Assembly (NCBI RefSeq): GCF_011049865.1
Contig: NZ_DRGY01000057.1
Coordinates: forward strand, 56,780-120,779
DNA length: 64,000 bases
Source of the DNA: Marinobacter antarcticus
Lineage (GTDB): Bacteria; Pseudomonadota; Gammaproteobacteria; Pseudomonadales; Oleiphilaceae
Reading direction: 5' to 3'
Each line of letters starts with the position of its first letter. Within the stretch, counting starts at the first letter, position 1. Below, piece by piece: positions 48,764 to 58,429 of the stretch. The notes beneath the pieces are model-generated. The model made no database searches. It had not been told where the DNA came from and worked only from the letters and a program-made list of their open reading frames with translations. A program made the position numbers and the translations under genes.

Positions 48764-49972
48764 TCAATCTGTAGCGCCGCCAACGCATTTCGGGTGTCTG
48801 TGTTTTTGGGCCAGAAAGAAAATAAGCAGCCCGGCAATGGCCGTAGAGGAACCCACATAACCGGTAACCTGCCAGCCCATGCCTGCGCTGATGGCCATTC
48901 CGCCTAGCCATGGCCCAATGGCGTTGGCAAGGTTAAAGGCGGCATGATGGGAGGCCGCTGCAAGGGTTTGGGCGCCGTGGGCAACATCCATCAAATGGGT
49001 TTGCAGGGCAGGGCCCAGGGCCACCATGAGAGCCACCAAAAAGCAGGCAATCAGAATGCTCCAGATGGCTCCGGTGGCCAACGGAAACAGCGCCAACATA
49101 ACGGCGGCCCAGAGCAAAATCACCCCAACACTTCGGAATTGCAGGCGATCAAATAACCAGCCACCCAGTATGTTGCCAACAAAACCGCCAAGGCCAAATA
49201 CAAACAGGGCGACTGGAATCCAGACTGGATCGGCCTGTGTGACGTTCAAAAGCGTTGGCGCCAGATAACTGAACACGCAAAACATACCGGCAAATCCGAC
49301 GGAGCCAATAGCCAACGGATACCAGATTTGCGGTTTATTGAACGCGCGTAATTCACTCAGGGAGCTGTGCCGGGATTCTTCGCGGTTCAATGGCAGGAAA
49401 AGGAAAATGAGAACCGTTGTGAGCGCGGCCACACACGCAACAAAACCAAAGGCGTATCGCCATTCCAAGTGCTGCCCCATCAGAGTGGCTAAGGGATTAC
49501 CAAACAACAAGGCCAATGCCAGCCCCATCATAATATAGCTGACGGCTTTGGCTCTCTGATTAAGCGGTACCAGCGACGCCGCCACCAATGCGGCAACACC
49601 GAAGTAAGCTCCATGGGGCAGGCCAGCTATAAACCGGGAAATCATCAGAGTTTCGTAACTGCCCGCCATTGCACTGGCGAAATTAGCCACAGCGTAAAAC
49701 GCCATCAGTGCAATCAGCAGATGTTTGCGGAATAGCTGAGCACCAAAGATCGCGAGCACAGGCGCACCAACCACGACTCCCAACGCATAGGCGCTGATCA
49801 GGTGCCCGACCTGCGGCTCGGTGATGCCAAAATCCAGAGCCACATTCGGCATGAGCCCCATAATGGCGAACTCACCGGTACCAATTCCGAACCCACCCAT
49901 GGCAAGGGAAAATATAATCAAAATGACTTTTTGGCGTGAATAGATCATCGAGGCAGGTGAGGGTTCGGGCAT
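48764..49972 (-). CDS. MFS transporter (AraJ/sugar-efflux-like)
   Basis: GIGTGEFAIMGLMPNVALDFGITEPQVGHLISAYALGVVVGAPVLA; RFIAGLPHGAYFGVAALVA. Confidence 0.9.
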   Translation of the reverse strand: MPEPSPASMIYSRQKVILIIFSLAMGGFGIGTGEFAIMGLMPNVALDFGITEPQVGHLISAYALGVVVGAPVLAIFGAQLFRKHLLIALMAFYAVANFASAMAGSYETLMISRFIAGLPHGAYFGVAALVAASLVPLNQRAKAVSYIMMGLALALLFGNPLATLMGQHLEWRYAFGFVACVAALTTVLIFLFLPLNREESRHSSLSELRAFNKPQIWYPLAIGSVGFAGMFCVFSYLAPTLLNVTQADPVWIPVALFVFGLGGFVGNILGGWLFDRLQFRSVGVILLWAAVMLALFPLATGAIWSILIACFLVALMVALGPALQTHLMDVAHGAQTLAAASHHAAFNLANAIGPWLGGMAISAGMGWQVTGYVGSSTAIAGLLIFFLAQKHRHPKCVGGATD

Positions 49973-49981
49973 AAAGGAGTG

Positions 49982-51985
49982 TTAATAGTTTTTAATATAA
50001 TGAAAATCAATCAGTTCTTTAGCTGGAATAGCCTTACTAAAATAATACCCTTGCATTAAGTCACACCCAAATTCGTCTAACAGCGCAATTTGCTCACGTA
50101 ATTCTACTCCCTCGGCAACGACAAGCAAACCCAAACTTTCTGCCATTGCTATGGTTGCTTTTACCAAGTCACGATCTTCCTTTTTTAAGGTTATTCCGTT
50201 GATAAAACTACGATCTATTTTAAGTACATCGAATGAATATCGCCGTAAATAACTCAGTGATGAGTAACCTGTTCCAAAATCATCCATTGACAATTTCACG
50301 CCCAGGTTGTGGAGTTCATTTAAGGCATCATCAATATAAGATTTACCGATCATCAATACACCTTCGGTAATCTCAAATTCTAAATTTTTTGCTTCTATCC
50401 CTGTTTCGTCAAGATGCGTTTTTATAAAACCTACTAATTCTTCATCTTTGAACTGACGAGGAGACAGATTGACCGCCATGGTATAATCACGGTTATGGCT
50501 TTTTCGCCATTCTTTTAAAACCTGAAGAGATTTTTTAATAACAAACTTTCCGATTGGAACAATTAAGCCAGTGTGTTCAGCAATTGGGATAAACTCATCC
50601 GGCGTTACATTATCAAGAATTGGACTGTGCCACCTAATTAACGCTTCTGCCCCGACAATACTTCCATTCTTTACGTTAAATTTTGGCTGATAATATACTT
50701 CGAACTCATTGCGCTCCAAAGCGCTATGAAGCTGTCCTTCTATTTCAAATCGACGCAACATGGTTTCGTTCATTTCTTTCGTAAAAAATGAATAGGTGTT
50801 ACGCCCCAGTGATTTCGCTTGGTACATTGCTGTGTCGGCGTTTCGCAACAAGTCAGAGGCGTTACTGCCGTTTTCGGGATAAATTGCGATTCCAATACTG
50901 AGTGTCAGAATGAGTTCTCTGCCATCAATTCGAAATGGATCTCGGAATATTTTAAGTAAATTTTTGGATACCTCAACGGCATCGATTTTATCCGATAATG
51001 CTCGTAATAACACAATGAATTCGTCACCACCCAGGCGGCCTACAGTGTCTGCTTTTCGCACTGCACATTTTAACCTGCCAGCAGCTTCAACAAGCAGTTT
51101 GTCGCCTACCTCATGGCCTAGTGAATCGTTCACTTTTTTAAAATCATCTAAGTCCAAAAACAGCACAGCGGTTTTTTCAGCGCTTCTTTTGGTCTCTTCA
51201 AGCATTTGTGACAAACGATCCAGAGATAAAAAACGATTTGGCAGTGATGTTAACGTATCAAAATAGGCTTGCTGTCGGATTATTTCAGCTGATTTATATT
51301 GTTCAGTAATGTCTCGAACAATAATGATTATTTGCTTGTACTCTGTAAGATGGCAAAGCCTTGCTTCAAAATAGCAAATTCCGTGAGGCATATCTAACTT
51401 ATATTCGAAACTTGAAACGCCCGTTTTATTTATCGCTTTATTGATGTATTCTCTAAACTTTTGTTCTATATCTTTGGGTAGTACATCTATTGATATTTCG
51501 TCGGTAGCATTCTTGGATAAAGGATAGAGATTTTTTTTATCGCCAGCGTGATAATCAATGATGGTTCCATCTTCTTTCATCAAGAAAAATAAATCCGGAG
51601 TGGCTTGAAATACAGCTTTAAGCATATTGTCTTTGAATACTGCTTGGTTTTGAGCTTGCCTTACATCCGCCAAATTTATATCAATACAATACATTTCTTG
51701 CTTTTTGTACTCATCCATGAATAACACGTGACTTGAAAATACGATGACGTCTTCACCGCTTTTGTGACGCAAAGTAAGTTCCGAAGCGGGTATTTCTATA
51801 CCCTGATCAAGCCATTTTCTATGGGCAGAAATAATAGTGTCACGCATATTTTCAGGAGCGATTAATTCCTCTAACCTTTGACCCAAGGCTTCTTCTTTCG
51901 TGTAGCCATACAGTAATTCACTGCCGGTGTTCCAGTAGGTAACTCTACGGTCCTCGTCATATCCCTGGACAGAAATGGCGTCCAC
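49982..51985 (-). CDS. PAS-GGDEF-EAL bifunctional cyclic-di-GMP protein
   Basis: VGRLGGDEFIVLLRAL (GGDEF); GAEALIRW (EAL motif region); MDDFGTGYSSLSYL; N-terminal PAS domains. True start may be upstream. Confidence 0.93.
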   Translation of the reverse strand: MDAISVQGYDEDRRVTYWNTGSELLYGYTKEEALGQRLEELIAPENMRDTIISAHRKWLDQGIEIPASELTLRHKSGEDVIVFSSHVLFMDEYKKQEMYCIDINLADVRQAQNQAVFKDNMLKAVFQATPDLFFLMKEDGTIIDYHAGDKKNLYPLSKNATDEISIDVLPKDIEQKFREYINKAINKTGVSSFEYKLDMPHGICYFEARLCHLTEYKQIIIIVRDITEQYKSAEIIRQQAYFDTLTSLPNRFLSLDRLSQMLEETKRSAEKTAVLFLDLDDFKKVNDSLGHEVGDKLLVEAAGRLKCAVRKADTVGRLGGDEFIVLLRALSDKIDAVEVSKNLLKIFRDPFRIDGRELILTLSIGIAIYPENGSNASDLLRNADTAMYQAKSLGRNTYSFFTKEMNETMLRRFEIEGQLHSALERNEFEVYYQPKFNVKNGSIVGAEALIRWHSPILDNVTPDEFIPIAEHTGLIVPIGKFVIKKSLQVLKEWRKSHNRDYTMAVNLSPRQFKDEELVGFIKTHLDETGIEAKNLEFEITEGVLMIGKSYIDDALNELHNLGVKLSMDDFGTGYSSLSYLRRYSFDVLKIDRSFINGITLKKEDRDLVKATIAMAESLGLLVVAEGVELREQIALLDEFGCDLMQGYYFSKAIPAKELIDFHYIKNY

Positions 51986-52191
51986 TCCATCAAATAATTG
52001 ATGAACAGCATCTTTTGTCGCTGCTTTAGGGAACAGGATAGGGCTGATGTTGTCACCTCTTTGTAACCAAATGAATCGTGAATTAGCCTGGTAAAAACCC
52101 GAATAACCGCTGAGTTACACAAAACATTCATTAACGATAAGGTAGAACACCTGTAACGTTACATCAAGCAAGTCTTAGGCTAGGAGTCCCT

Positions 52192-53907
52192 ATGATAAAG
52201 CAACCGCCCCAGGAAACCGCCTCTGTTGTTGAGACAATTGACGAACTTGCAGCGTTGGCAAATTATTCGCTCATGGATTCGCTAAACAGCGACCCTGACT
52301 CCAAGGCAGATGGATACGATTACGCCCCGCGACAGGTTTTCACCGGCCATTATGTGCCCGTTAGTCCAACGCCAATCGAAAAACCCGAGTATATCGCACA
52401 CAGCAAAAACCTGTTTTGCGAACTGGGCTTCGCCGACAGCATGGCGCAGTCGGTCGACTTCATTCGCATGTTCTCCGGCGACATAACGTTCGTTCCTGAG
52501 CCCATGCGCAAGGTCGGTTGGGCGTGTGGCTACGCGCTTTCAATTTATGGGACGGAATATCACCAGCAGTGCCCATTTCAAACCGGTAACGGATACGGCG
52601 ACGGTCGCGCAATTTCTGTGCTTGAGGCCGTTATCAACGGTCAGCGCTGGGAAATGCAGCTAAAAGGTGGAGGGCGCACCCCGTACTGCCGCGGTGCGGA
52701 CGGCCGGGCCGTTCTGCGCTCCAGTGTTCGTGAGTTCCTGGCTCAGGAGCACATGCACGCGCTCGGGGTGCCAACGTCACGGTCGCTGAGTTTATACGTT
52801 TCAAAAACGGAGAAGGTAAGGCGGCCGTGGTACTCGGAGGGCTCGCATTCCAGAGATCCAGACATGCTGATATCGGAGCCCGTTGCCATCTCAACGCGGG
52901 TCGCACCTTCGTTTATTCGAGTTGGTCAGCTTGAGCTATTTGGTCGCCGTGCCCGCAAGGCGGAACACCCGCACGCGATGGAGGAGCTTGAGCAGATCGT
53001 GTTGCACCTGATTGATCGTGAGTACGAAGACGTCATCGACCAAACGCTGGTTACCGCCGAAAAAGTGGTGTTGCTTGCACAGGCGTTCCGTGGCCGATTG
53101 ACATCGCTTATGGCCAACTGGATTCGCGTTGGTTACTGCCAGGGCAATTTCAACAGTGACAACTGTGCGGCCGGCGGCTTCACTCTCGACTATGGTCCTT
53201 TCGGATTCTGCGATGTGTTTAATCCGCAATACCAACCATGGACGGGTGGTGGGCATCACTTCTCGTTTCTGAATCAGCCAGCGGCAGCCGAGCGCAACTT
53301 TCACATGTTTTGCTCAGCGTTGCGGCCGTTACTGACGGCGCATCCGGACTGTTTGCGACAACTCGACGAGATTGGAAATGATTTTTCAGACGTGATGCGA
53401 GCGGAAATGGAGAAAATGTGGGCTGTGAAGCTTGGGCTTGGCTCTTTCCATCCGGCGCTTTTCAGCGAGCTCGCAACACTGATGGCGCAAACGCCTGTTG
53501 ATTACACCATTTTCTTCCGGGAACTTTCGGCCGTGCCGGACGATATTGGCCCGCTCAAAAAAGGCTTCTACAACAGCTCGGCCTATAATGCAGACCCCGA
53601 GGGAATGGATAGACGTTGGTCAGAGTGGCTTACAAAATGGAAATCGCTCCGTCAGACTTGCTCGCGTGAGGACCTTTCTCGGCAGATGAAGCTCGTCAAT
53701 CCCAAATACAGTTGGCGAGAGTGGCTCGTTGTGCCCGCGTATCAGCAAGCGGCCGCGGGGAACTATTCTTTAATTCGAGAGCTACAGGACGTTATGACGC
53801 AGCCATACGCGGAGCAATCGAGGACCATTGAAGAAAAATACTACCGGCGGAAGCCGCTGGAATTCTTCGAGCTTGGTGGTTCGTCGCATTACAGCTGCTC
53901 GTCGTGA
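52192..53907 (+). CDS. selO: Protein adenylyltransferase SelO
   Basis: [73 protein letters not shown]-terminal CSS. Confidence 0.92.
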   Translation: MIKQPPQETASVVETIDELAALANYSLMDSLNSDPDSKADGYDYAPRQVFTGHYVPVSPTPIEKPEYIAHSKNLFCELGFADSMAQSVDFIRMFSGDITFVPEPMRKVGWACGYALSIYGTEYHQQCPFQTGNGYGDGRAISVLEAVINGQRWEMQLKGGGRTPYCRGADGRAVLRSSVREFLAQEHMHALGVPTSRSLSLYVSKTEKVRRPWYSEGSHSRDPDMLISEPVAISTRVAPSFIRVGQLELFGRRARKAEHPHAMEELEQIVLHLIDREYEDVIDQTLVTAEKVVLLAQAFRGRLTSLMANWIRVGYCQGNFNSDNCAAGGFTLDYGPFGFCDVFNPQYQPWTGGGHHFSFLNQPAAAERNFHMFCSALRPLLTAHPDCLRQLDEIGNDFSDVMRAEMEKMWAVKLGLGSFHPALFSELATLMAQTPVDYTIFFRELSAVPDDIGPLKKGFYNSSAYNADPEGMDRRWSEWLTKWKSLRQTCSREDLSRQMKLVNPKYSWREWLVVPAYQQAAAGNYSLIRELQDVMTQPYAEQSRTIEEKYYRRKPLEFFELGGSSHYSCSS

Positions 53908-54032
53908 TTGTTCGAAGACCGGCAGCAGGTGTCAGTCGACGGCAATACCGCGCTCTATAAGACGGCTTCTCAGTAACTCGATCCTGCGCCGATCCACTCC
54001 CAGATCGTAGAAACCGATGAGCGATTGAGATC

Positions 54033-54105
54033 TCACGCCGGCGCCAATGCCGATTCCACTACCCAGGAAACGCCGCATTGGTCTTTAATCTTTTTGTAAT
54101 GTTAG
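54033..54105 (-). pseudogene. C-terminal remnant of a VOC/PhnB-like protein
   Basis: Minus strand reads YKKIKDQCGVSWVVESALAPA*, resembling VOC (PhnB-type) C-termini, with an in-frame stop immediately upstream. Confidence 0.4.
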
Positions 54106-54168
54106 CTGGATAGACTTACCTCGGTTCTTCAAAAACACATAACCGAACTGACAAGGTAAGAGAACACT

Positions 54169-55254
54169 ATGAGTAAGAAATATTTGAGCTTGGCGTTGGC
54201 GATTTCTACTGTTTCTGTTGCACAAGCAGGTACCGTTACGACTGACGGGGAGGACTTGTTGATCAATACGGAGAGCGGTATTGAGGTCAAAAGGTCTGAT
54301 GATTCGGCGTCCTTTCAACTTGGTGGCCGTATTCAATGGGACTATGACGCCACGCAATCAGATGACAACGGCGTTGATACGAAGGATTTTGATGTGCGGC
54401 GTGCTCGGTTATACGTTAAAGGGCATTATGGCGACTGGGCCTACAAGACCCAGTTTAATGTAGCGGAAAGTGATGGTGTCGACGGTGGTGACGTCGAAGA
54501 CCTTTACATTCGGTATCTCGGATTTGGCTCAGTAGCAAGCGTCACCATTGGTAAGCAAAAAGAGCCTTTTGGTCTGGAAGCGTTAACGAGTTCGAAAGAC
54601 ATTTCAGCGCTTGAGCGTTCGGCCATGACAGAGCGCTATGCTCCCGGGCGCAGTGGCGGTATTCAGTTAAGTGGCAAGGGACGCAACTGGACCTACGGTG
54701 TCGGTTATTTTGAAGCGGATGGTGACGGCAGCAATGACTTCAACAATACGGCGATAACGGCACGGGGTACTTTTGCGCCTATTCTGACGAATGATGCCGT
54801 TGTTCATCTTGGTGCGGGTTATACCAAGCGTGATGCCGATGTTCAGGCTGATGAGGTCGACACCTATAATTTGGAATTGGCTGGTCGTACGGGCCCCTTT
54901 CATGCACAGGCTGAATACTTTGATTCAGAGGAGGGCCAGTTTGGTGTGGATGGCTACTATGTGCAGCTCGGCTGGGTCATTACTGGCGAAAGTCGCCCAT
55001 ACAAAGCGGGGGTGTTTAAGCGCGTGAAGCCGTCGTCGCCCAAAGGTGCCTGGGAGCTGATTGCCCGCTTTGAGGATGGTGATGGAAAGTACAGTGACGT
55101 GGGGCTGGCCACAACCAACGGCGAGCAGAAGACGCTGGGTGTCAACTATTACGCCAATAATAATGTTCGACTCGGTTTGAGCTATATGGATGGCAAAGAA
55201 GCCAATGGCGAAAGTGGCGATGAGGTTCGTGCGCGATTTCAGTATGCGTTTTAA
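54169..55254 (+). CDS. OprO/OprP-type porin
   Basis: Signal peptide; FQLGGRIQWDYDATQ; IRYLGFGSVASVTIGKQKEPFGLE; C-terminal RARFQYAF. Confidence 0.9.
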   Translation: MSKKYLSLALAISTVSVAQAGTVTTDGEDLLINTESGIEVKRSDDSASFQLGGRIQWDYDATQSDDNGVDTKDFDVRRARLYVKGHYGDWAYKTQFNVAESDGVDGGDVEDLYIRYLGFGSVASVTIGKQKEPFGLEALTSSKDISALERSAMTERYAPGRSGGIQLSGKGRNWTYGVGYFEADGDGSNDFNNTAITARGTFAPILTNDAVVHLGAGYTKRDADVQADEVDTYNLELAGRTGPFHAQAEYFDSEEGQFGVDGYYVQLGWVITGESRPYKAGVFKRVKPSSPKGAWELIARFEDGDGKYSDVGLATTNGEQKTLGVNYYANNNVRLGLSYMDGKEANGESGDEVRARFQYAF

Positions 55255-55408
55255 TAATGCATGATTCTTGATCTTGGCTGCCGTTAGCGTGAGCTTAATG
55301 ACAAACCGGGTTGCTGTATGAATGTTAATCTGATAATTCAGTCTGGATTCAGTTTGCCCTGTTAATCTTTTTAACGAGTTAGTGAGCTAGCGAATTAGTT
55401 AAGCGTTT

Positions 55409-55434
55409 AGGGCAGATATTTCTGCCCTTTTTTT
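55409..55434 (+). terminator. Rho-independent terminator downstream of the porin
   Basis: agggcaga-tatt-tctgccct followed by TTTTTT. Confidence 0.9.
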
Positions 55435-55728
55435 GTTTGCGGCGTCCATTTTTGCTGAGGACAGGGATTGCGTGTGAGGCCGCTGACTGAGTTACAGGCT
55501 CCGGCTGCGTTCTCAGCAATGAGTGCCTATTCCCTGTCTTGCATAAAGCGATAAACTTGTTTAATTTTTTAGATGCACGTCGGTTCAGTTTCATTTTAGG
55601 TCCAGAGCGTAGAGTGGGCGTTGCTGGCCGGCGTTAAGTGCCAGAGAGCAAATGGACCTTAATGTGGCCTGTCAGGTTGCAGCAACCCACCATAGGTGTT
55701 TCGATAAGGCGAAAAACAGGGGCTATGT

Positions 55729-57582
55729 ATGAGTCAGAAAGATGTTGGTAGAAGGTTGTCCCGGCGGCGGCTAATCCAGGGTTCTGCCGCGATGGGGCTT
55801 CTCGCCGGTTTTGACAGCATGATGCCGGCTTTTGCCAGGGGGAGGCTGGATAATTCCAATGTTTATCATACCGTGCGAGACGGTGCTGATATCTACGATA
55901 TGACGATTGCACGAACGCCACTCACTATTGGTTCGAGAGTCTCCTCGCAGCCCATCACCATCAACGGTACCTTGCCAGCACCGCTGGTCAGGCTCAAGCA
56001 AGGCCGCGAAGCGATCATGCGCGTTACCAACAGGATGGATGAGCCAACGTCGATTCACTGGCACGGTGTGCTACTGCCATTTCAGATGGACGGTGTTCCA
56101 GGGGTCAGTTTTCCCGGCATCAAGCCGGGCGAAACCTTCGAGTACCGTTTTCCGGTCAAGCAGCACGGTACCTACTGGTACCACAGCCATTCCGGCTTTC
56201 AGGAGCAGCTTGGCCATTATGGGCCGATAATCATTGACCCTGCCGAACCCGAGCCAGTCGCCTATGAGCGTGAATACGTGGTGGTGCTGTCTGACTGGAC
56301 CTTCGATGCTCCCGGCGATGTATTTCGTAACCTCAAGGTGGCTGAAGGCTACTACAACTACAACCAACGCACCGTTGGTGATTTCTTCAAAGACGTAGAA
56401 AACATGGGCTGGGGTGCCGCGTGGAGCAAAGCCGACATGTGGGGCAAGATGCGTATGAGTCCCCGGGACATTCTCGATGTCACGGGTTCCGAATATACCT
56501 ACTTGATGAATGGTTCGCCCTCGGCAACCAACTGGACGGGACTGTTCCGGCCAGGCGAAAAAATTCGCCTCAGATTCATCAACGCATCAGCCATGACTTT
56601 CTTTGATGTGCGTATTCCCGGGCTCCCAATGACGGTAATTTCCGCTGACGGCCAGCCCGTACGCCCGGTTGAGACCGATGAGTTTCGCATCGGTGTGGCT
56701 GAAACCTACGACGTTATCGTTGAGCCAACGGACATTGCTCATACCGTGTTTGCGCAGTCACAGGACCGATCCGGGTTCGTGCGTGGCACACTGGCCAGCC
56801 GCCAGGGCCTGGAGGCACCGGTGCCCCCCATGTACCCGAGAACTGAACGCGGTATGGCGGCCATGGGAATGGGCGCGATGGACATGAAGGGCAGCATGAA
56901 AATGGGCAGCGACATGGACATGAAGGGCGGCATGAAAATGGCCGGCGATATGGACACAGCCCACGGCCCAATGAAGATGAATGGCAATGGCGAAAAAATG
57001 ACCAAAATGGATGCGCCGTCCGACACAGTGAGCCTGAGCGCTGTCCCGACCGCCGGGCGCCCAATATCCCATGGTCCGGACAATCACGGCCCCGGAGCGG
57101 CAATGGTTGCTTCTAAACCGCAATCGCGTCTGGATGATCCAGGCGTTGGTTTTGAAACCGTGAATCATCGCATACTGACCTACTCGCAATTACAGAGTAT
57201 TGATGGCTGGCCTGACAAACGTCCTGCGGAAAGGGAAGTGGAGCTCCACCTTACCGGCAACATGGAGCGCTATATGTGGTCCTTCGATGGCAAGAAATTC
57301 TCTGAAGTGGATGGCCCGGTCAAGTTTTATAATGGTGAGCGCTTACGGCTGATACTGGTCAACGATTCGATGATGGATCATCCGATCCACTTGCATGGTA
57401 TGTGGATGGAGCTGGAGACTGGTGCGGGTGAGTACCGCCCACGTAAGCACACGATTTCTCTTAAACCCGGCGAGCGAGTGTCTGCCTTGATAACGGTAGA
57501 TGCGCCTGGAGATTGGGCATTCCATTGCCATCTGCTCTATCACATGGAGGCAGGGATGTTTCGTGTCGTGTCGGTTGTCTAA
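55729..57582 (+). CDS. copA: Copper-resistance multicopper oxidase CopA
   Basis: Tat-type RRRLIQGSAAMGLLAGF; IHWHGVLLPFQMDGVPG; WYHSHSGFQEQLG; Met-rich stretch; HPIHLHGMW; HCHLLYHMEAGM. Confidence 0.95.
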   Translation: MSQKDVGRRLSRRRLIQGSAAMGLLAGFDSMMPAFARGRLDNSNVYHTVRDGADIYDMTIARTPLTIGSRVSSQPITINGTLPAPLVRLKQGREAIMRVTNRMDEPTSIHWHGVLLPFQMDGVPGVSFPGIKPGETFEYRFPVKQHGTYWYHSHSGFQEQLGHYGPIIIDPAEPEPVAYEREYVVVLSDWTFDAPGDVFRNLKVAEGYYNYNQRTVGDFFKDVENMGWGAAWSKADMWGKMRMSPRDILDVTGSEYTYLMNGSPSATNWTGLFRPGEKIRLRFINASAMTFFDVRIPGLPMTVISADGQPVRPVETDEFRIGVAETYDVIVEPTDIAHTVFAQSQDRSGFVRGTLASRQGLEAPVPPMYPRTERGMAAMGMGAMDMKGSMKMGSDMDMKGGMKMAGDMDTAHGPMKMNGNGEKMTKMDAPSDTVSLSAVPTAGRPISHGPDNHGPGAAMVASKPQSRLDDPGVGFETVNHRILTYSQLQSIDGWPDKRPAEREVELHLTGNMERYMWSFDGKKFSEVDGPVKFYNGERLRLILVNDSMMDHPIHLHGMWMELETGAGEYRPRKHTISLKPGERVSALITVDAPGDWAFHCHLLYHMEAGMFRVVSVV

Positions 57583-57603
57583 CGAGTTCAGGGTGTGATT
57601 ATT

Positions 57604-58371
57604 ATGATGATTCGAATAAAACAGGTTACGGGCATTTCTCTTTTGATGTTAGCAGCCGGGACCTCAGCCGCCGCTGGTACCGGTGTGCAAGCCGAACCGG
57701 ACTGGGCGTTACCTGTTCACGACGACAAGGTCTTTGGTCAGATACTGGTTGATCGGCTGGAATATCAGCGAGACGGTAATGACGAGATCGCCCTGTGGGA
57801 TGCCCAGGCCTGGCTTGGCAAGGATCGCAAACGGCTCTGGATAGAAACCGAGGGCAAAACAGATCTGTCCACCGAGAGCGGCGAAATCGAAAACTTCGAT
57901 GTTCAGTACAGTTATCGTTTGGATGCCTTTTGGGACATCCAGACTGGTCTGGGCGCGCAGTCGACCTTCGGTGCAGACCCTAACAGGGAGCGTTACTCGG
58001 CTATCATTGGCTTACAGGGGTTGGCGCCCTACTGGTTTGAGGTGGATACAAACCTCAGGGTTACCGACGACGGTGATGTATCGTACGACCTTGAGGCTGA
58101 ATATGACTGGTTGCTGACGCAAAGGCTTATTCTTCAGGGCCGCGGGGAAACCCTGGTCGCATTCAGTGACGTAGAGGAGTGGGGAGTGGGCACCGGCATC
58201 AACAATATTGGCCTCGGACTTCGGCTGAGATACCAGTTTTCGCGGGAGTTCGCTCCTTATATCGGTGTTTCCTATACGCGCTACTTGGGTAATACCAAGG
58301 ATCTTCGTGAACGCGGAGGCGAGGGCGTCGACGCCTCGAGTTTCGTGGCGGGTGTTCGGTGGTGGTTTTAG
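57604..58371 (+). CDS. copB: Copper resistance outer-membrane protein CopB
   Basis: GQILVDRLEYQRDGNDEIALWDAQAWLGKDRKRLWIETEG; EFAPYIGVSYTRYLGNTKDLRERGGEGVDASSFVAGVRWWF. Confidence 0.94.
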   Translation: MMIRIKQVTGISLLMLAAGTSAAAGTGVQAEPDWALPVHDDKVFGQILVDRLEYQRDGNDEIALWDAQAWLGKDRKRLWIETEGKTDLSTESGEIENFDVQYSYRLDAFWDIQTGLGAQSTFGADPNRERYSAIIGLQGLAPYWFEVDTNLRVTDDGDVSYDLEAEYDWLLTQRLILQGRGETLVAFSDVEEWGVGTGINNIGLGLRLRYQFSREFAPYIGVSYTRYLGNTKDLRERGGEGVDASSFVAGVRWWF

Positions 58372-58429
58372 AACGTTTTCAAACCGGTCGAGAACTCGGC
58401 CTGATGCGCACCAACTGGGAGGCAAACAT

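Noticed and set aside
55674-55686. Palindrome GGTTGCAGCAACC upstream of copA
   Set aside because: Short single palindrome with no match to a known copper-responsive operator that I can state.
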